Origin: Burkholderiales bacterium
Lineage (GTDB): Bacteria; Pseudomonadota; Gammaproteobacteria; Burkholderiales; SHXO01
Reading direction: 5' to 3'
NCBI GenBank assembly: GCA_020854105.1
Contig: JADZGB010000048.1
Location: 124,001-188,000 of the forward strand
Length of the DNA: 64,000 nucleotides
Positions within the stretch are counted from its first letter, which is position 1, and every line of letters starts with the position of its first letter. Made by a program: the position numbers and the translations under genes. The notes under the pieces were generated by a model. That model was not told the origin of the DNA, ran no database searches, and saw only the letters and a program-made list of their open reading frames with translations. This document shows positions 1 through 8,835 of this stretch, piece by piece.

Positions 1-2
1 GC

Positions 3-890
3 GTGCGCAAATCCTACGGCGGCCGCGAGGTCGTCGCCGGGATCGATCTCGACCTGCGGCCCGGCGAGTGCTATGGCCTGCTCGGACCCAACGGAGCCGG
101 CAAGACCACCACCCTGCGGCTCGCGCTCGGCCTGATCGCCCCCGATGCCGGCGCCATCCACGTGCTGGGCGAGCCGGTGCCGGCGCGCGCGATCGCGGCG
201 CGCCGCCGGCTGGGAGTCGTGCCGCAGGCCGACAGCCTGGACCCGGATTTCACCGTAGCCGAGAACCTGCTCGTGTACGGGCGCTACTTCGGATTGCGCG
301 ACAGCGCGGTCCACGCCCGCATTCCCGGGTTGCTCGCGTTCGCCGGCCTGGAGACGCGCGGTGCAGCCCGCATCGCCAGCCTGTCCGGGGGGATGAAGCG
401 CCGGCTGTCGCTTGCGCGTGCGCTGGTGAACGACCCCGAACTGCTGTTCCTGGACGAACCCACCACCGGACTGGATCCGCAGGCACGGCATCTGATCTGG
501 GACCGCCTCAAGCGCCTGGTGGGACGGGGCAGGACCATCCTGCTCACCACGCACTTCATGGACGAGGCCGAGCGCCTGTGTGACCGCCTCGCCATCCTCG
601 ACAATGGACGCATCATCGCCCAGGGCACGCCCGAGCAGCTGGTTGCCGAGCACATCGAGCCGCACGTGCTCGAACTGTTCGGGGAGGGAGTCGGGCAGTG
701 GCTCGACGCGCATGCCGCACGCCTGCCGGCGCGCTTCGAGAAGGTCGGCGAGACGACCTTCTGCTACCTGCGCGACCCGCTGCCGGCACTGGCCGAACTC
801 CGGCAAGCCGGCGCCATGCGCTATCTGCAGCGCCCGGCCAACCTGGAAGACGTGTTTCTGAAGCTCACCGGACACGATCTGCGCGACTGA
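3..890 (+). CDS. ABC transporter ATP-binding protein, NodI-like (5' end cut)
   Basis: ATPase subunit of an ABC-2 type exporter; it would drive a polytopic permease in the inner membrane. Visible motifs: Walker A GPNGAGKTTT at about residues 29-38, signature LSGGMKRR near 128, Walker B LLFLDEPTTGLD near 146, and the switch His in TTHFMDEAE. The C-terminal 70 residues match the NodI/CcmA-like extension. A GTG at position 3 is the first in-frame start, but the protein would begin almost at the strand RKSYGG that usually follows 5-10 residues, so the real start probably lies left of the window. The stop overlaps the ATG of the permease by one base, showing translational coupling. The substrate cannot be read from sequence; the name NodI reflects family only. 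Confidence 0.93.
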   Translation: MRKSYGGREVVAGIDLDLRPGECYGLLGPNGAGKTTTLRLALGLIAPDAGAIHVLGEPVPARAIAARRRLGVVPQADSLDPDFTVAENLLVYGRYFGLRDSAVHARIPGLLAFAGLETRGAARIASLSGGMKRRLSLARALVNDPELLFLDEPTTGLDPQARHLIWDRLKRLVGRGRTILLTTHFMDEAERLCDRLAILDNGRIIAQGTPEQLVAEHIEPHVLELFGEGVGQWLDAHAARLPARFEKVGETTFCYLRDPLPALAELRQAGAMRYLQRPANLEDVFLKLTGHDLRD

Positions 891-1672
891 TGCGGCTCGA
901 TCTCACTCCGCCGCGGCTGACCCCGAGCTGTTTCCAGGTGTGGCGGCGCAATCTGCTGGTGTGGCGAAAGCTCATGGTGCCGTCGCTACTCGGTAATCTG
1001 GCCGATCCGACGTTCTACATGCTCGGCCTGGGCTTCGGGATCGGAGCATTGATGCCCGCCATCGACGGTGTGCCCTACATCACCTTCCTCGCCGCCGGAA
1101 CGATCTGTTACGCGACCATGAACAGCGCCACCTTCGAGGCGCTCTACTCGGCCTTCTCGCGCATGCACGTGCAGCGCACGTGGGATTCCATCATGAATGC
1201 GCCGGTGGGACTGGACGACATCGTGTTCGCGGAGACCATGTGGGCTGCATCGAAGAGCGTACTCTCCGGCATTGCGATCCTGCTGCTCATCTGGCTGCTG
1301 GGGCTGTCCCATTCGCCGCTGACGCTCTGGCTGATACCGCTCATGCTGCTGATGGGGGTCGCCTTCGCGTCGATGGCGATGGTCATGACCGCGCTCGCGG
1401 GCAGCTACGACTTCTTCATGTACTACTTCTCGCTGCTGGTCACCCCGATGGTGCTCCTGTCCGGCGTGTTCTACCCGATCAGCGCGCTCCCGCCGCTGCT
1501 GCAGCAGGTTGGGGCGGCGCTGCCGCTGTCGCATGCCATCGACCTCGCACGGCCGCTGGTCTATGGCCGCGTGCCCGAGGATGCGCTGCTGCACCTGGGT
1601 GTGCTCGCGCTCTACGCGATCGTCGGCTTCATGCTCGCGCTGATCCTGGTGCGGCGACGCCTGCTCGAGTAA
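890..1672 (+). CDS. ABC-2 type transporter permease, NodJ-like
   Basis: Membrane subunit paired with the preceding ATPase. The 260-residue protein has about six hydrophobic segments and the ABC-2 signature region near the C-terminus (LLSGVFYPISALP followed by LSHAIDLARPL), typical of the NodJ/DrrB group. The start ATG at 890 shares its A with the TGA of the upstream gene, which fixes the start; a longer open frame upstream is only a shadow of the ATPase gene. The pair probably exports a lipid, glycan or drug-like molecule, but nothing here tells which. Confidence 0.92.
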   Translation: MRLDLTPPRLTPSCFQVWRRNLLVWRKLMVPSLLGNLADPTFYMLGLGFGIGALMPAIDGVPYITFLAAGTICYATMNSATFEALYSAFSRMHVQRTWDSIMNAPVGLDDIVFAETMWAASKSVLSGIAILLLIWLLGLSHSPLTLWLIPLMLLMGVAFASMAMVMTALAGSYDFFMYYFSLLVTPMVLLSGVFYPISALPPLLQQVGAALPLSHAIDLARPLVYGRVPEDALLHLGVLALYAIVGFMLALILVRRRLLE

Positions 1673-1703
1673 GCAGTACACTGACGGCCGACGCGAGGGA
1701 GAT

Positions 1704-2132
1704 ATGACGATGGAGTGGGTCAAGGCCATTCACGTCGCCGCGATGGTGACGTGGTTCGCCGGGCTGTTCTACCTGCCGCGGCTGTTCGTCTATCACGCCA
1801 TGGCCACGGACGAGGTGGGCATCGAGCGCTTCAAGGTGATGGAGCGCAAGCTCTTCCTCGGCATCATGACGCCCGGCGCGATCGTCACCGTGCTGCTCGG
1901 CGTGTGGCTGTGGGTGGGATGGTGGCGCGAGGCGGGCGCGTGGATGCACGCCAAGTTCGCACTCGTCCTCGTGCTCGTTGTCTATCACGCCTGGTGCGGC
2001 AAGCTGCTCAGCGACTTTCGGCACGACCGGAACCGGCGCAGTCACGTCTGGTTCCGCTGGTTCAACGAGTTCCCGGTCCTGCTCATGATCGCAATCGTCA
2101 TCCTGGTGGAAGTCAAGCCGTGGTCGGACTGA
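1704..2132 (+). CDS. hemJ: Protoporphyrinogen IX oxidase HemJ
   Basis: Inner-membrane enzyme of haem synthesis that oxidises protoporphyrinogen IX to protoporphyrin IX. The 142-residue length and four membrane segments fit the family. Characteristic features are the early WVKAIHVAAMVTWFAGLFYLPRLFVYH block, with the conserved His in AIHV, and the later H-x-K-F motif (MHAKFAL) and YHAWCGK. The start MTMEW has a purine-rich GAGGGAGAT a few bases upstream. It lies 31 bp after the permease gene and overlaps the next gene by 13 bases, so the last two are likely co-transcribed. Confidence 0.93.
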   Translation: MTMEWVKAIHVAAMVTWFAGLFYLPRLFVYHAMATDEVGIERFKVMERKLFLGIMTPGAIVTVLLGVWLWVGWWREAGAWMHAKFALVLVLVVYHAWCGKLLSDFRHDRNRRSHVWFRWFNEFPVLLMIAIVILVEVKPWSD

Positions 2133-2569
2133 ATCTGCGCGGGCTGCCCGCGCTGCTGCTGCTGTGCTGCGCAGGCCAGCCGCTCCAGGCCGAACGCGCG
2201 CCGCCGCCGCCGTCTCATGATCGACACACGCTCTCCCCTGCAGCCGAGGCCAGGCCCACACGGGCGCGCATCCTGGTGCAGTCGTCCCTGGCGGCCGGCC
2301 TGCGCCATCACGACGCGAAGGCGGTGTGGGTGCACATGCGCGTCGGAGACACGCTCGCGCTGGTGCGCGAGCCGGACAATCCGAACGACGCCAATGCGGT
2401 GCGGCTGGAATGGCAGGGACGGATGCTCGGTTACCTGCCGCGAGAGGACAACGCCGACGTGGCCCGCCAGCTCGACCGCGGCGCAGGCCTTCAGGCCCGC
2501 ATCGCGGAGCTCGCGCGCTACCGCAATCACCGGCTCAAGCTCGGCGTAGAGATCTACCGCGATCTGTAA
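2120..2569 (+). CDS. Small exported HIRAN-domain protein
   Basis: A 149-residue protein begins at a GTG overlapping the end of hemJ in another frame. Residues 1-27 form a hydrophobic signal-like segment (LRGLPALLLLCCAG) ending near LQA, then a Pro-rich linker. Residues about 50-140 match a HIRAN domain: a VHMRVGDTLALVREPDNPNDANAVRL core with the family's DPxNPxDxNAV pattern, then GYLPRE. HIRAN domains bind DNA ends when fused to helicases such as HLTF; free-standing versions, often exported, exist in proteobacteria and have no established role. The GTG start is inferred from the leader and coupling to hemJ. Confidence 0.75.
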   Translation: MVGLNLRGLPALLLLCCAGQPLQAERAPPPPSHDRHTLSPAAEARPTRARILVQSSLAAGLRHHDAKAVWVHMRVGDTLALVREPDNPNDANAVRLEWQGRMLGYLPREDNADVARQLDRGAGLQARIAELARYRNHRLKLGVEIYRDL

Positions 2570-2925
2570 GGTCGTCTCCGAGAGCCTCCCCGCGAAAGCA
2601 GAGGAAAGCCATCGCCTTGGCGACAGCCAGAAGCGGGTCCTGTCGACCCGGCGAATGCAGAAGCAAACCCGTCACCCCGGCGACAGCCGGAACCAGGCCC
2701 ATCGTCCCGGCGAATGCAAAAGCAAACCCGTCGCCCCGGCGAGAGCCGGGGCCCAGCAAAAACGTTCGGGACTTTCCCTCCACTGCACTGATCCCGGCTT
2801 TCGCCGGGATGACGACGTATTCGAGGCGCGCGTCGTGGGAAGAGGTGCAGAACCGGCGGCCGAGGCGCTCCGACCACAGACACCAGGCGCGGCGGACCCT
2901 GGCGGCGAAGCTGCGATAATCGCGC
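2570..2925. repeat. Intergenic gap filled with REP-like palindromic repeats
   Basis: No gene is seen in these 356 bases. They hold several imperfect copies of a palindrome whose core reads CCCCGGCGAGAGCCGGGG or CCCGGCTTTCGCCGGGAT (clearest at about 2733-2752 and 2792-2811), alternating with GAATGCAGAAGCAAACCCGTC-like spacer units. The same core recurs near 21934, 33912, 51447 and 62263. Such elements are common between genes in betaproteobacteria; they can fold in RNA and often mark ends of transcripts. Confidence 0.8.
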
Positions 2926-4179
2926 ATGCCTTCCGATCGCGGCGCTTCGCGCCGTCCCAGCCCAGCGCCCGTGCGCACCCTTCCCGCGCTCATCGATACC
3001 GCCGGTCCCCAGCAGTTCTTCTGCCCCTGCCCGCGCGGTCTCGAGCCGGTCCTGCTCGATGAACTAAACGCACTGGGCGCTGCGTCGTGCGCGGCGACCG
3101 ATGGCGGCGTCGCCTTCTCGGGCCCATTCGAGCTGTGCTACGCGGCCAATCTGCACAGCCGCATCGCCAGCCGCGTGCTATGGCGCGTGGCGCACGGTGC
3201 ATATCGGGACGAACGCGATGTTTACGAGCTGGTGCGAGGCGTGGGCTGGGAAAGCTGCTTCGAGGTGCACCGGACCATCCGGGTGAACGTGTCTGCTACC
3301 GCGAGCCCGCTCAAGAGTCTGGACTTCATCGCGCTACGCATCAAGGATGCGGTGTGTGACCGCTTTCGCGACCTGACCGGTGCGCGGCCGAGCATCGACA
3401 CGGCGGCACCCGACGTGCGCATCCACGCCTACTTCGATGCCTCGACCGTCAGCCTGTACCTGGATACCTCGGGGGAGCCGCTGTTCAAGCGGGGGCTGCG
3501 AATGGCCGGAGGCGAGGCGCCACTGCGCGAGAACCTGGCCGCCGGCATCCTGCGCCTGGCCGGGTGGTCGCCGGAGCGCGCGCTGCTCGACCCGATGTGC
3601 GGTGCAGGGACCTTCCTGATCGAGGCGGCGGAAATGGCGCTGCGGCGCGCGCCTGGCAGCCGGCGCCGGTTCGGGTTCGAGAAGCTGCGCGCATTCGAAT
3701 CCGCGCGCTGGTCGGCCATGCTGGCGCAGGCGCGCGCCGAGGAACTGCCCGAGCAGCCCCTCGAGATCCGGGGCAGCGACCTGTATGGCGCCGCCCTCGG
3801 AATTGCGCGCGCGAACCTGGAGAAGGCCGCTCTGTCGCAGACCATCAGCCTGAAGCAGGCGAACGTGCTGGAGCTGACGCCGCCGGGCACATCGGGCACG
3901 GTGGTGACCAATCCGCCCTACGGGGTGCGCCTGGGCGAACAGGACGAGCTCGCGCGGTTCTATCCGCGCCTGGGTGATGCGCTCAAGCAGCGCTTCTCGG
4001 GCTGGAACGTGTGCATCTTCACCGCGGACCTGCGGCTGCCCAAGCTGATCGGACTCAGACCGAAGCGCCGGATCCCGCTGTTCAACGGGGCGCTCGAGTG
4101 CCGCCTGTACGAGTTCGAGATGGTGGCCGGCAGCGCGCGCCGCCGACCGCCGGAGGAATCGGGCCCTACACCAGGTTGA
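2926..4179 (+). CDS. THUMP-domain class I SAM-dependent RNA methyltransferase (COG0116)
   Basis: A 417-residue enzyme expected to methylate guanine N2 in 23S rRNA, related to the N-terminal half of RlmL/YcbY. After a loosely conserved 25-residue leader, residues about 30-185 carry a ferredoxin-like plus THUMP region (FFCPCPRGLEPVLLDEL). The Rossmann part contains the SAM-site motif LLDPMCGAGTFLIEAA near 222 and the catalytic NPPYGVR motif near 328. Its length is that of the single-domain YpsC-like subgroup rather than the two-domain E. coli RlmL. The start could be internal because the first 25 residues are low complexity. The gene converges on pilU with a 14-bp 3' overlap. Confidence 0.88.
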   Translation: MPSDRGASRRPSPAPVRTLPALIDTAGPQQFFCPCPRGLEPVLLDELNALGAASCAATDGGVAFSGPFELCYAANLHSRIASRVLWRVAHGAYRDERDVYELVRGVGWESCFEVHRTIRVNVSATASPLKSLDFIALRIKDAVCDRFRDLTGARPSIDTAAPDVRIHAYFDASTVSLYLDTSGEPLFKRGLRMAGGEAPLRENLAAGILRLAGWSPERALLDPMCGAGTFLIEAAEMALRRAPGSRRRFGFEKLRAFESARWSAMLAQARAEELPEQPLEIRGSDLYGAALGIARANLEKAALSQTISLKQANVLELTPPGTSGTVVTNPPYGVRLGEQDELARFYPRLGDALKQRFSGWNVCIFTADLRLPKLIGLRPKRRIPLFNGALECRLYEFEMVAGSARRRPPEESGPTPG

Positions 4180-5302
4180 GGTGGTCCAGCCCGGTGAGCA
4201 TGTCCTTCTCCTTGGCCTCGTGGCCGTGAAGCTTGATCGCCAGACGCAGCTCGTTCATCGAGTCCGCGTTGCGCATCGCGTCCTCGTAGCTGATGAGGCC
4301 GCCTTCGTACAGGTCGAACAGAGCCTGGTCGAAGGTCTGCATCCCCAGTTCGCGCGACTTCTTCATGATCTCCTTGATCTCGTGCACCTCGCCCTTGAAG
4401 ATGAGGTCGGAGATCAGCGGGGAGTTGAGCATGATCTCTATCGCCGCGGCACGGCCGGGACCGTCGCGCCTGGGGATGAGGCGCTGCGAGATCATGCCCT
4501 TGAGATTGAGTGACAGGTCCATGAGCAGCTGGGCGCGCCGCTCCTCGGGGAAGAAGTTGATGATGCGGTCGAGCGCCTGATTCGAACTGTTCGCGTGCAG
4601 CGTCGCCAGTGCGAGATGGCCGGTCTCGGCGAAGGCGATGGCGTAGTCCATCGTCTCGCGGTCGCGGATCTCGCCGATGAGGATGACATCGGGCGCCTGG
4701 CGCAACGTGTTCTTCAGCGCCGCATGCCACGAGTCGGTGTCCACGCCGACCTCGCGCTGTGTGATCAGGCAGTTCTTGTGCTCGTGCACGAACTCGATCG
4801 GATCCTCGATCGTGATGATGTGGCCGTAGCTGTTCTCGTTGCGGTAGCCGAGCATCGCGGCCAGGCTCGTCGACTTGCCGGAACCGGTCGCGCCGACGAC
4901 GATCACCAGGCCGCGCTTGGTCATCACCACGTCCTTGAGGATGTCGGGCAGCCCGAGGTCCTCGAAGCGGGGGATCGTGGTGGTAATGGTGCGCAGCACG
5001 AGGCCGACACGGCCCTGCTGCACGAAGGCGTTCACGCGGAAGCGTCCGATGCCGGGCGGGCTGATGGCGAAGTTGCACTCCTTGTTCGCCTCGAACTCCT
5101 GCGCCTGCTTGTCGTTCATGATCGAGCGCGCGATCTCCATCGTGTGCGTCGGCGTCAGACTCTGGTTCGACACCGGGGTCATCTTGCCGTCCACCTTGAA
5201 GGCGGGCGGGAAGCCGGCGGTGATGAACAGGTCGGATGCGCGCTTGCTGATCATCACGCGCAGCAGCTCGTGCACGAACTTGATCGCCTGGTCCCTTTCC
5301 AT
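4166..5302 (-). CDS. pilU: Type IV pilus twitching ATPase PilU
   Basis: Accessory retraction ATPase that works with PilT at the cytoplasmic base of type IV pili. The 378-residue protein shows Walker A GATGSGKS near residue 131, the Asp box TIEDPIEFVH, Walker B IRDRETMDYA after DVILIGE, and the His box TGHLALATLHAN. The C-terminal extension (about 345-378, AIKLHGHEAKEKDMLTG) is the feature that separates PilU from PilT. It lies 19 bp downstream of pilT on the same strand, the usual pilTU operon. Confidence 0.96.
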   Translation of the reverse strand: MERDQAIKFVHELLRVMISKRASDLFITAGFPPAFKVDGKMTPVSNQSLTPTHTMEIARSIMNDKQAQEFEANKECNFAISPPGIGRFRVNAFVQQGRVGLVLRTITTTIPRFEDLGLPDILKDVVMTKRGLVIVVGATGSGKSTSLAAMLGYRNENSYGHIITIEDPIEFVHEHKNCLITQREVGVDTDSWHAALKNTLRQAPDVILIGEIRDRETMDYAIAFAETGHLALATLHANSSNQALDRIINFFPEERRAQLLMDLSLNLKGMISQRLIPRRDGPGRAAAIEIMLNSPLISDLIFKGEVHEIKEIMKKSRELGMQTFDQALFDLYEGGLISYEDAMRNADSMNELRLAIKLHGHEAKEKDMLTGLDHLNLV

Positions 5303-5321
5303 GTGCTCTCCTGCGCGGGCC

Positions 5322-6365
5322 TCAGCCCTGGAACATGTCCTTGTTCGCGGCTTTCACGCGTGCCTCGGGCACCGAGACGATGTTGCGGCGGACCATTTCC
5401 TGCAGATTCTGGTCCAGCGTCTGCATGCCGTACTGCTGGCCGGTCTGGATCGACGAGTACATCTGCGCGACCTTGTTCTCGCGGATCAGGTTGCGGATGG
5501 CGGGGGTGCCGATCATGATTTCGTGCGCCGCGACCCGGCCGTTGCCGTCCTTGGTCTTGAGCAGCGTCTGCGAGATGACCGCGCGCAGCGACTCGGACAG
5601 CATGGCGCGCACCATCTCCTTCTCCGCTGCGGGAAACACGTCGATGATCCGGTCGATGGTCTTGGCGGCGGAGCTGGTGTGCAGGGTACCGAACACCAGG
5701 TGGCCGGTTTCCGCGGCGGTCAACGCCAGGCGGACGGTTTCCAGGTCACGCATCTCGCCGACGAGAATAACGTCGGGGTCCTCGCGCAGCGCCGAGCGCA
5801 GCGCATTCGCGAACGAGAGCGTGTGCGGACCCACTTCGCGCTGGTTGATCAGGCATTTCTTGCTCTCGTGCACGAACTCGATCGGATCCTCGACGGTGAG
5901 GATGTGGCCGTATTCGTTTTCGTTGATGTAGTTGATCATCCCCGCCAGCGTGGTGGACTTGCCCGAACCGGTCGGGCCGGTGACCAGCACGATGCCGCGC
6001 GGCTGCTCGGAGATCTCCTTGAAGATTGCCGGCGCCTTCAGGTCCTCCAGCGACAGCACCTTCGAGGGAATGGTCCGCATCACCGCGCCCGCGCCGCGGT
6101 TCTGCACGAAGGCGTTCACGCGGAAGCGGGCCAGATTGGGGATGGCGAAGGAGAAGTCGCACTCGAGGTTCTCCTCGTAGGTCTTGCGCTGCCCGTCGTT
6201 CATGATGTCGTAGACCATGGCGTGCACGTCCTTGTGCTCCATGGGGGGCAGATTGATCCGCCGAACGTCGCCGTGCACGCGGATCATGGGCGGCAGACCA
6301 GCAGACAGGTGCAGGTCCGAGGCCTTGTTCTTGACCACGAAGGCCAGCAGTTCGGATATGTCCAT
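5322..6365 (-). CDS. pilT: Type IV pilus retraction ATPase PilT
   Basis: Hexameric ATPase that depolymerises the pilus fibre for twitching, DNA uptake and surface sensing. The start at MDISELLAF gives 347 residues, the normal PilT length; an upstream in-frame ATG adds eight untypical residues. Motifs: Walker A GPTGSGKST near 131, TVEDPIEFVHE, Walker B DVILVGEMRDLETV, and the PilT C-terminal AIRNLIRE motif needed for retraction. The gene is divergent from the PLP-homeostasis gene, and pilU follows directly. Confidence 0.97.
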   Translation of the reverse strand: MDISELLAFVVKNKASDLHLSAGLPPMIRVHGDVRRINLPPMEHKDVHAMVYDIMNDGQRKTYEENLECDFSFAIPNLARFRVNAFVQNRGAGAVMRTIPSKVLSLEDLKAPAIFKEISEQPRGIVLVTGPTGSGKSTTLAGMINYINENEYGHILTVEDPIEFVHESKKCLINQREVGPHTLSFANALRSALREDPDVILVGEMRDLETVRLALTAAETGHLVFGTLHTSSAAKTIDRIIDVFPAAEKEMVRAMLSESLRAVISQTLLKTKDGNGRVAAHEIMIGTPAIRNLIRENKVAQMYSSIQTGQQYGMQTLDQNLQEMVRRNIVSVPEARVKAANKDMFQG

Positions 6366-6524
6366 ATATACTCGGAGCGTGACGGGCAAGCGGAGCAGAC
6401 GAGCGAGCGCGCTGCCGGTTCGCGCGCGCCAGGAAGGCGGCGACCCGTGCGCACCGGAGCGGGGAAGGTCTCAGGCAAATCCTATGCCTGGGGGATCTCC
6501 ATGCAGGCGCGGAGGTGACGGCCC

Positions 6525-7247
6525 ATGTCCGATTTAGCCGGGCGACTGCTGGCCGTACACGCACGTATTCGCGCCGCGGCCCTGGCCGCGGGGCGCGATC
6601 CCGATTCCGTGGCACTGGTGGCGGTGAGCAAGACCTTCCCGGCCGAAACCCTGCTGGATGCCGTGCTCGCGGGCCAGCACGTGTTCGGGGAGAACTACCT
6701 CCAGGAGGCGCTCGCCAAGATGGTCGATCTCGATCGCCTGCTTGCCCTGCGCGGCGCTCCGGCCGCCCCGGAGTGGCACTTCACCGGTCCGGTGCAGGGC
6801 AACAAGACGCGTGCCATCGCCCGCCACTTCGATTGGGTGCACAGCGTGGACCGGCTGAAGATCGCCCAGCGCCTGAGCGAGGCGCGCGAACCGGGGCAGG
6901 CGCCATTGCAGGTGTGCCTTCAGGTCAATGTGGGCGACGAGACTTCCAAGGGCGGCGTGAACCCCGCGCAGGCCGAGCAGCTCGCGCGCGCGATGGCGGT
7001 GCTGCCCGGGCTGCGGCTGCGCGGTCTCATGACGATCCCCCGTCCCACCGACGATCCGGCGGCGCAGCGCGCACAGTTCCGCGTGCTGCGCGAACTGCGC
7101 GACCGTCTTCGCACCGGGGGCCTCGCACTGGACACGCTGTCCATGGGCATGTCGGACGATCTGGAGTCGGCAATCGCCGAAGGGGCCACCATGGTACGCA
7201 TCGGGCGCGCCATCTTCGGCGAACGCCCCCGCGCCCCGGCGCAGTGA
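6525..7247 (+). CDS. YggS/PLPBP family pyridoxal 5'-phosphate homeostasis protein
   Basis: PLP-binding protein with an alanine-racemase-like TIM barrel that buffers free PLP; no catalytic activity is established. The PLP-lysine motif VAVSKTFP is near residue 32; other family blocks are FGENYLQEA, EWHFTGPVQGNK, QVNVGDETSKGG and the phosphate-binding end LSMGMSDDLESAIAEGATMVRIG. The 240-residue length is standard. A GGAGGTGA ribosome site lies 6-7 bases before the ATG. Being divergent from pilT and close to proC-yggT is a classic proteobacterial arrangement. Confidence 0.96.
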   Translation: MSDLAGRLLAVHARIRAAALAAGRDPDSVALVAVSKTFPAETLLDAVLAGQHVFGENYLQEALAKMVDLDRLLALRGAPAAPEWHFTGPVQGNKTRAIARHFDWVHSVDRLKIAQRLSEAREPGQAPLQVCLQVNVGDETSKGGVNPAQAEQLARAMAVLPGLRLRGLMTIPRPTDDPAAQRAQFRVLRELRDRLRTGGLALDTLSMGMSDDLESAIAEGATMVRIGRAIFGERPRAPAQ

Positions 7248-7410
7248 CCGGCCCTCGGTCGGGCCAGCGGCCGGCGCGCCATTGGCTTGCGATCCGCATA
7301 GCCGCACCCCTATACTGCCTGCCGCTTCTGATTCGCCGCCGGGTGCGGGATGCTGCATGTCCGTAAGGCGGGACGAGGGGCGCCACAACATCAACTCGGG
7401 GAGACACCAC

Positions 7411-7917
7411 GTGAAAAGACCGCTGCTCACTGTCCTGTTCGCACTGCTCTGCACGCCCGCGCTCGCGCTGGCGCAGAGCATGCTCAATGCCTTCCAGACT
7501 GTCGAAATCCAGGCCGACGCGCGCAAGGTCTGGGACATCGTCAGCCAGTGGGACAATCTGCACGGCTGGCATCCGGTGTTCGCGAACACCGAACTGACCG
7601 GCGGCACCAACAACACGGTCGGCGCCACGCGCCGCCTCACCGTCAAGGACGGCCCGCAGTTCGACGAGGAATTGCTCGCCGCCGATGCCAGCCGGATGAG
7701 CGTCAGCTACCGGATCATCGGCGAGAACCCTCTGCCGATCACCGACTACAAGTCCACGCTCGACGTCGTCGAACTCGGCGCGAACCGGTCGCTGATCGTG
7801 TGGCGCGGCGCCTTCGCCTCCAAGCCCGGGCAGAAGGACGATGACAACCTGAAGTTCATCAGCACCGTCTACCGTGCCGGGCTGGACAACGTCAAGAAGA
7901 TGGCCGAAGTCCGGTAA
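7411..7917 (+). CDS. Exported SRPBCC (START/polyketide-cyclase fold) protein
   Basis: A GTG start at 7411 preceded by CGGGGAGA gives a clear signal peptide (VKRPLLTVLFALL ... ALALAQ), so the 168-residue product is probably periplasmic. The mature part has the SRPBCC pattern: VEIQADARKVWDIVSQWDNLHGWHP at the start and the helix VYRAGLDNVKKMAE at the end. Proteins of this kind bind hydrophobic ligands, but the ligand is unknown. Longer frames upstream lack a leader and are rejected. A strong terminator follows 44 bases after the stop, so this is a single-gene unit or the end of the yggS transcript. Confidence 0.82.
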   Translation: MKRPLLTVLFALLCTPALALAQSMLNAFQTVEIQADARKVWDIVSQWDNLHGWHPVFANTELTGGTNNTVGATRRLTVKDGPQFDEELLAADASRMSVSYRIIGENPLPITDYKSTLDVVELGANRSLIVWRGAFASKPGQKDDDNLKFISTVYRAGLDNVKKMAEVR

Positions 7918-7961
7918 TCTGGCCGGGCTGGCGTTTCCGGGCGCCGAGCGTCTATGATGAG

Positions 7962-7990
7962 GGCCCACCCCGTTCGGGGTGGGCCTTTTT
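7962..7990 (+). terminator. Rho-independent terminator
   Basis: A perfect 10-bp stem GGCCCACCCC / GGGGTGGGCC closes a GTTC loop and is followed at once by TTTTT and an AT-rich tail. It sits 44 bases after the SRPBCC gene and 27 bases before proC. It isolates proC from upstream transcription, so proC needs its own promoter within or just after this element, or depends on readthrough. Confidence 0.93.
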
Positions 7991-8016
7991 CATTTTCATT
8001 CGAGATCCGGGGATTC

Positions 8017-8829
8017 ATGAAGGTCTTGTTCGTGGGCGGCGGCAACATGGCCAACGCTCTCATCGGCGGTCTCACCCGGCGCGGATGGTCCGGAGCGGAC
8101 TGCACCGTGGTGGAGATCGACGAGGGCGCGCGCCGGCGTCTGTTCGATGCATTCGGGGTACGCGCGCTCGAGCGCCTGCCTGCCACGCTGGACGACCAGG
8201 CCGCCGTGGTGCTGGCGGTCAAGCCGCAACAGCTGCGTCCGGTGGCGCAGGTTCTGGCGCCGATGATCGCCGGACGTCCGGTGATTTCGATCGCGGCTGG
8301 CATCCGGACGTCCGACCTGTCGCGCTGGCTGGGCGGTCACGTACGCACGGTGCGCGTCATGCCGAACACGCCGGCACTGGTGCTGGCCGGCGTGACGGGG
8401 CTCTATGCCATGCCGGGCGCCACCGGGGACGATCGTGATCTGGCCGAATCCATCCTCTCGGCGGTGGGCACCACCCTGTGGGTCGAGCGCGAGGAACTGC
8501 TCGACAGCGTCACCGCAGTGTCGGGCAGCGGCCCGGCCTACGTGTTCTATTTCATCGAAGCGCTTGCGCAGGCGGCCGAGGATCTGGGCCTCACGCACGC
8601 GCAGGCACGGCTGCTGGCCACCGAGACCTTTCACGGCAGCGCCGTGCTGGCGCGCCAGAGCGAGGAGGAGGCAGGCGTCTTGCGTGCACGCGTGACCTCC
8701 AAGGGCGGCACCACCGAACGCGCCCTGCGCACGCTGGATGCGGAGGAGGTGCGCCGACGCGTCATCGAGGCGGTCAAGCAGGCCGCCGTACGCTCCAGGG
8801 AGTTGGGCGACGAGCTTGGCCGCGACTAG
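8017..8829 (+). CDS. proC: Pyrroline-5-carboxylate reductase ProC
   Basis: Last enzyme of proline synthesis: reduces 1-pyrroline-5-carboxylate with NAD(P)H. MKVLFVGGGNMANALIGGL is the nucleotide-binding Rossmann start, which fixes the ATG at 8017. VRVMPNTPALV lies near residue 113 and the dimer/active-site signature (AVSGSGPAYVFYFIEAL, then TSKGGTTERAL) follows. The 270 residues match the family. It begins a co-oriented proC-yggT-DUF167 group with 6 bp to the next gene. Confidence 0.97.
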   Translation: MKVLFVGGGNMANALIGGLTRRGWSGADCTVVEIDEGARRRLFDAFGVRALERLPATLDDQAAVVLAVKPQQLRPVAQVLAPMIAGRPVISIAAGIRTSDLSRWLGGHVRTVRVMPNTPALVLAGVTGLYAMPGATGDDRDLAESILSAVGTTLWVEREELLDSVTAVSGSGPAYVFYFIEALAQAAEDLGLTHAQARLLATETFHGSAVLARQSEEEAGVLRARVTSKGGTTERALRTLDAEEVRRRVIEAVKQAAVRSRELGDELGRD

Positions 8830-8835
8830 ACGAAC

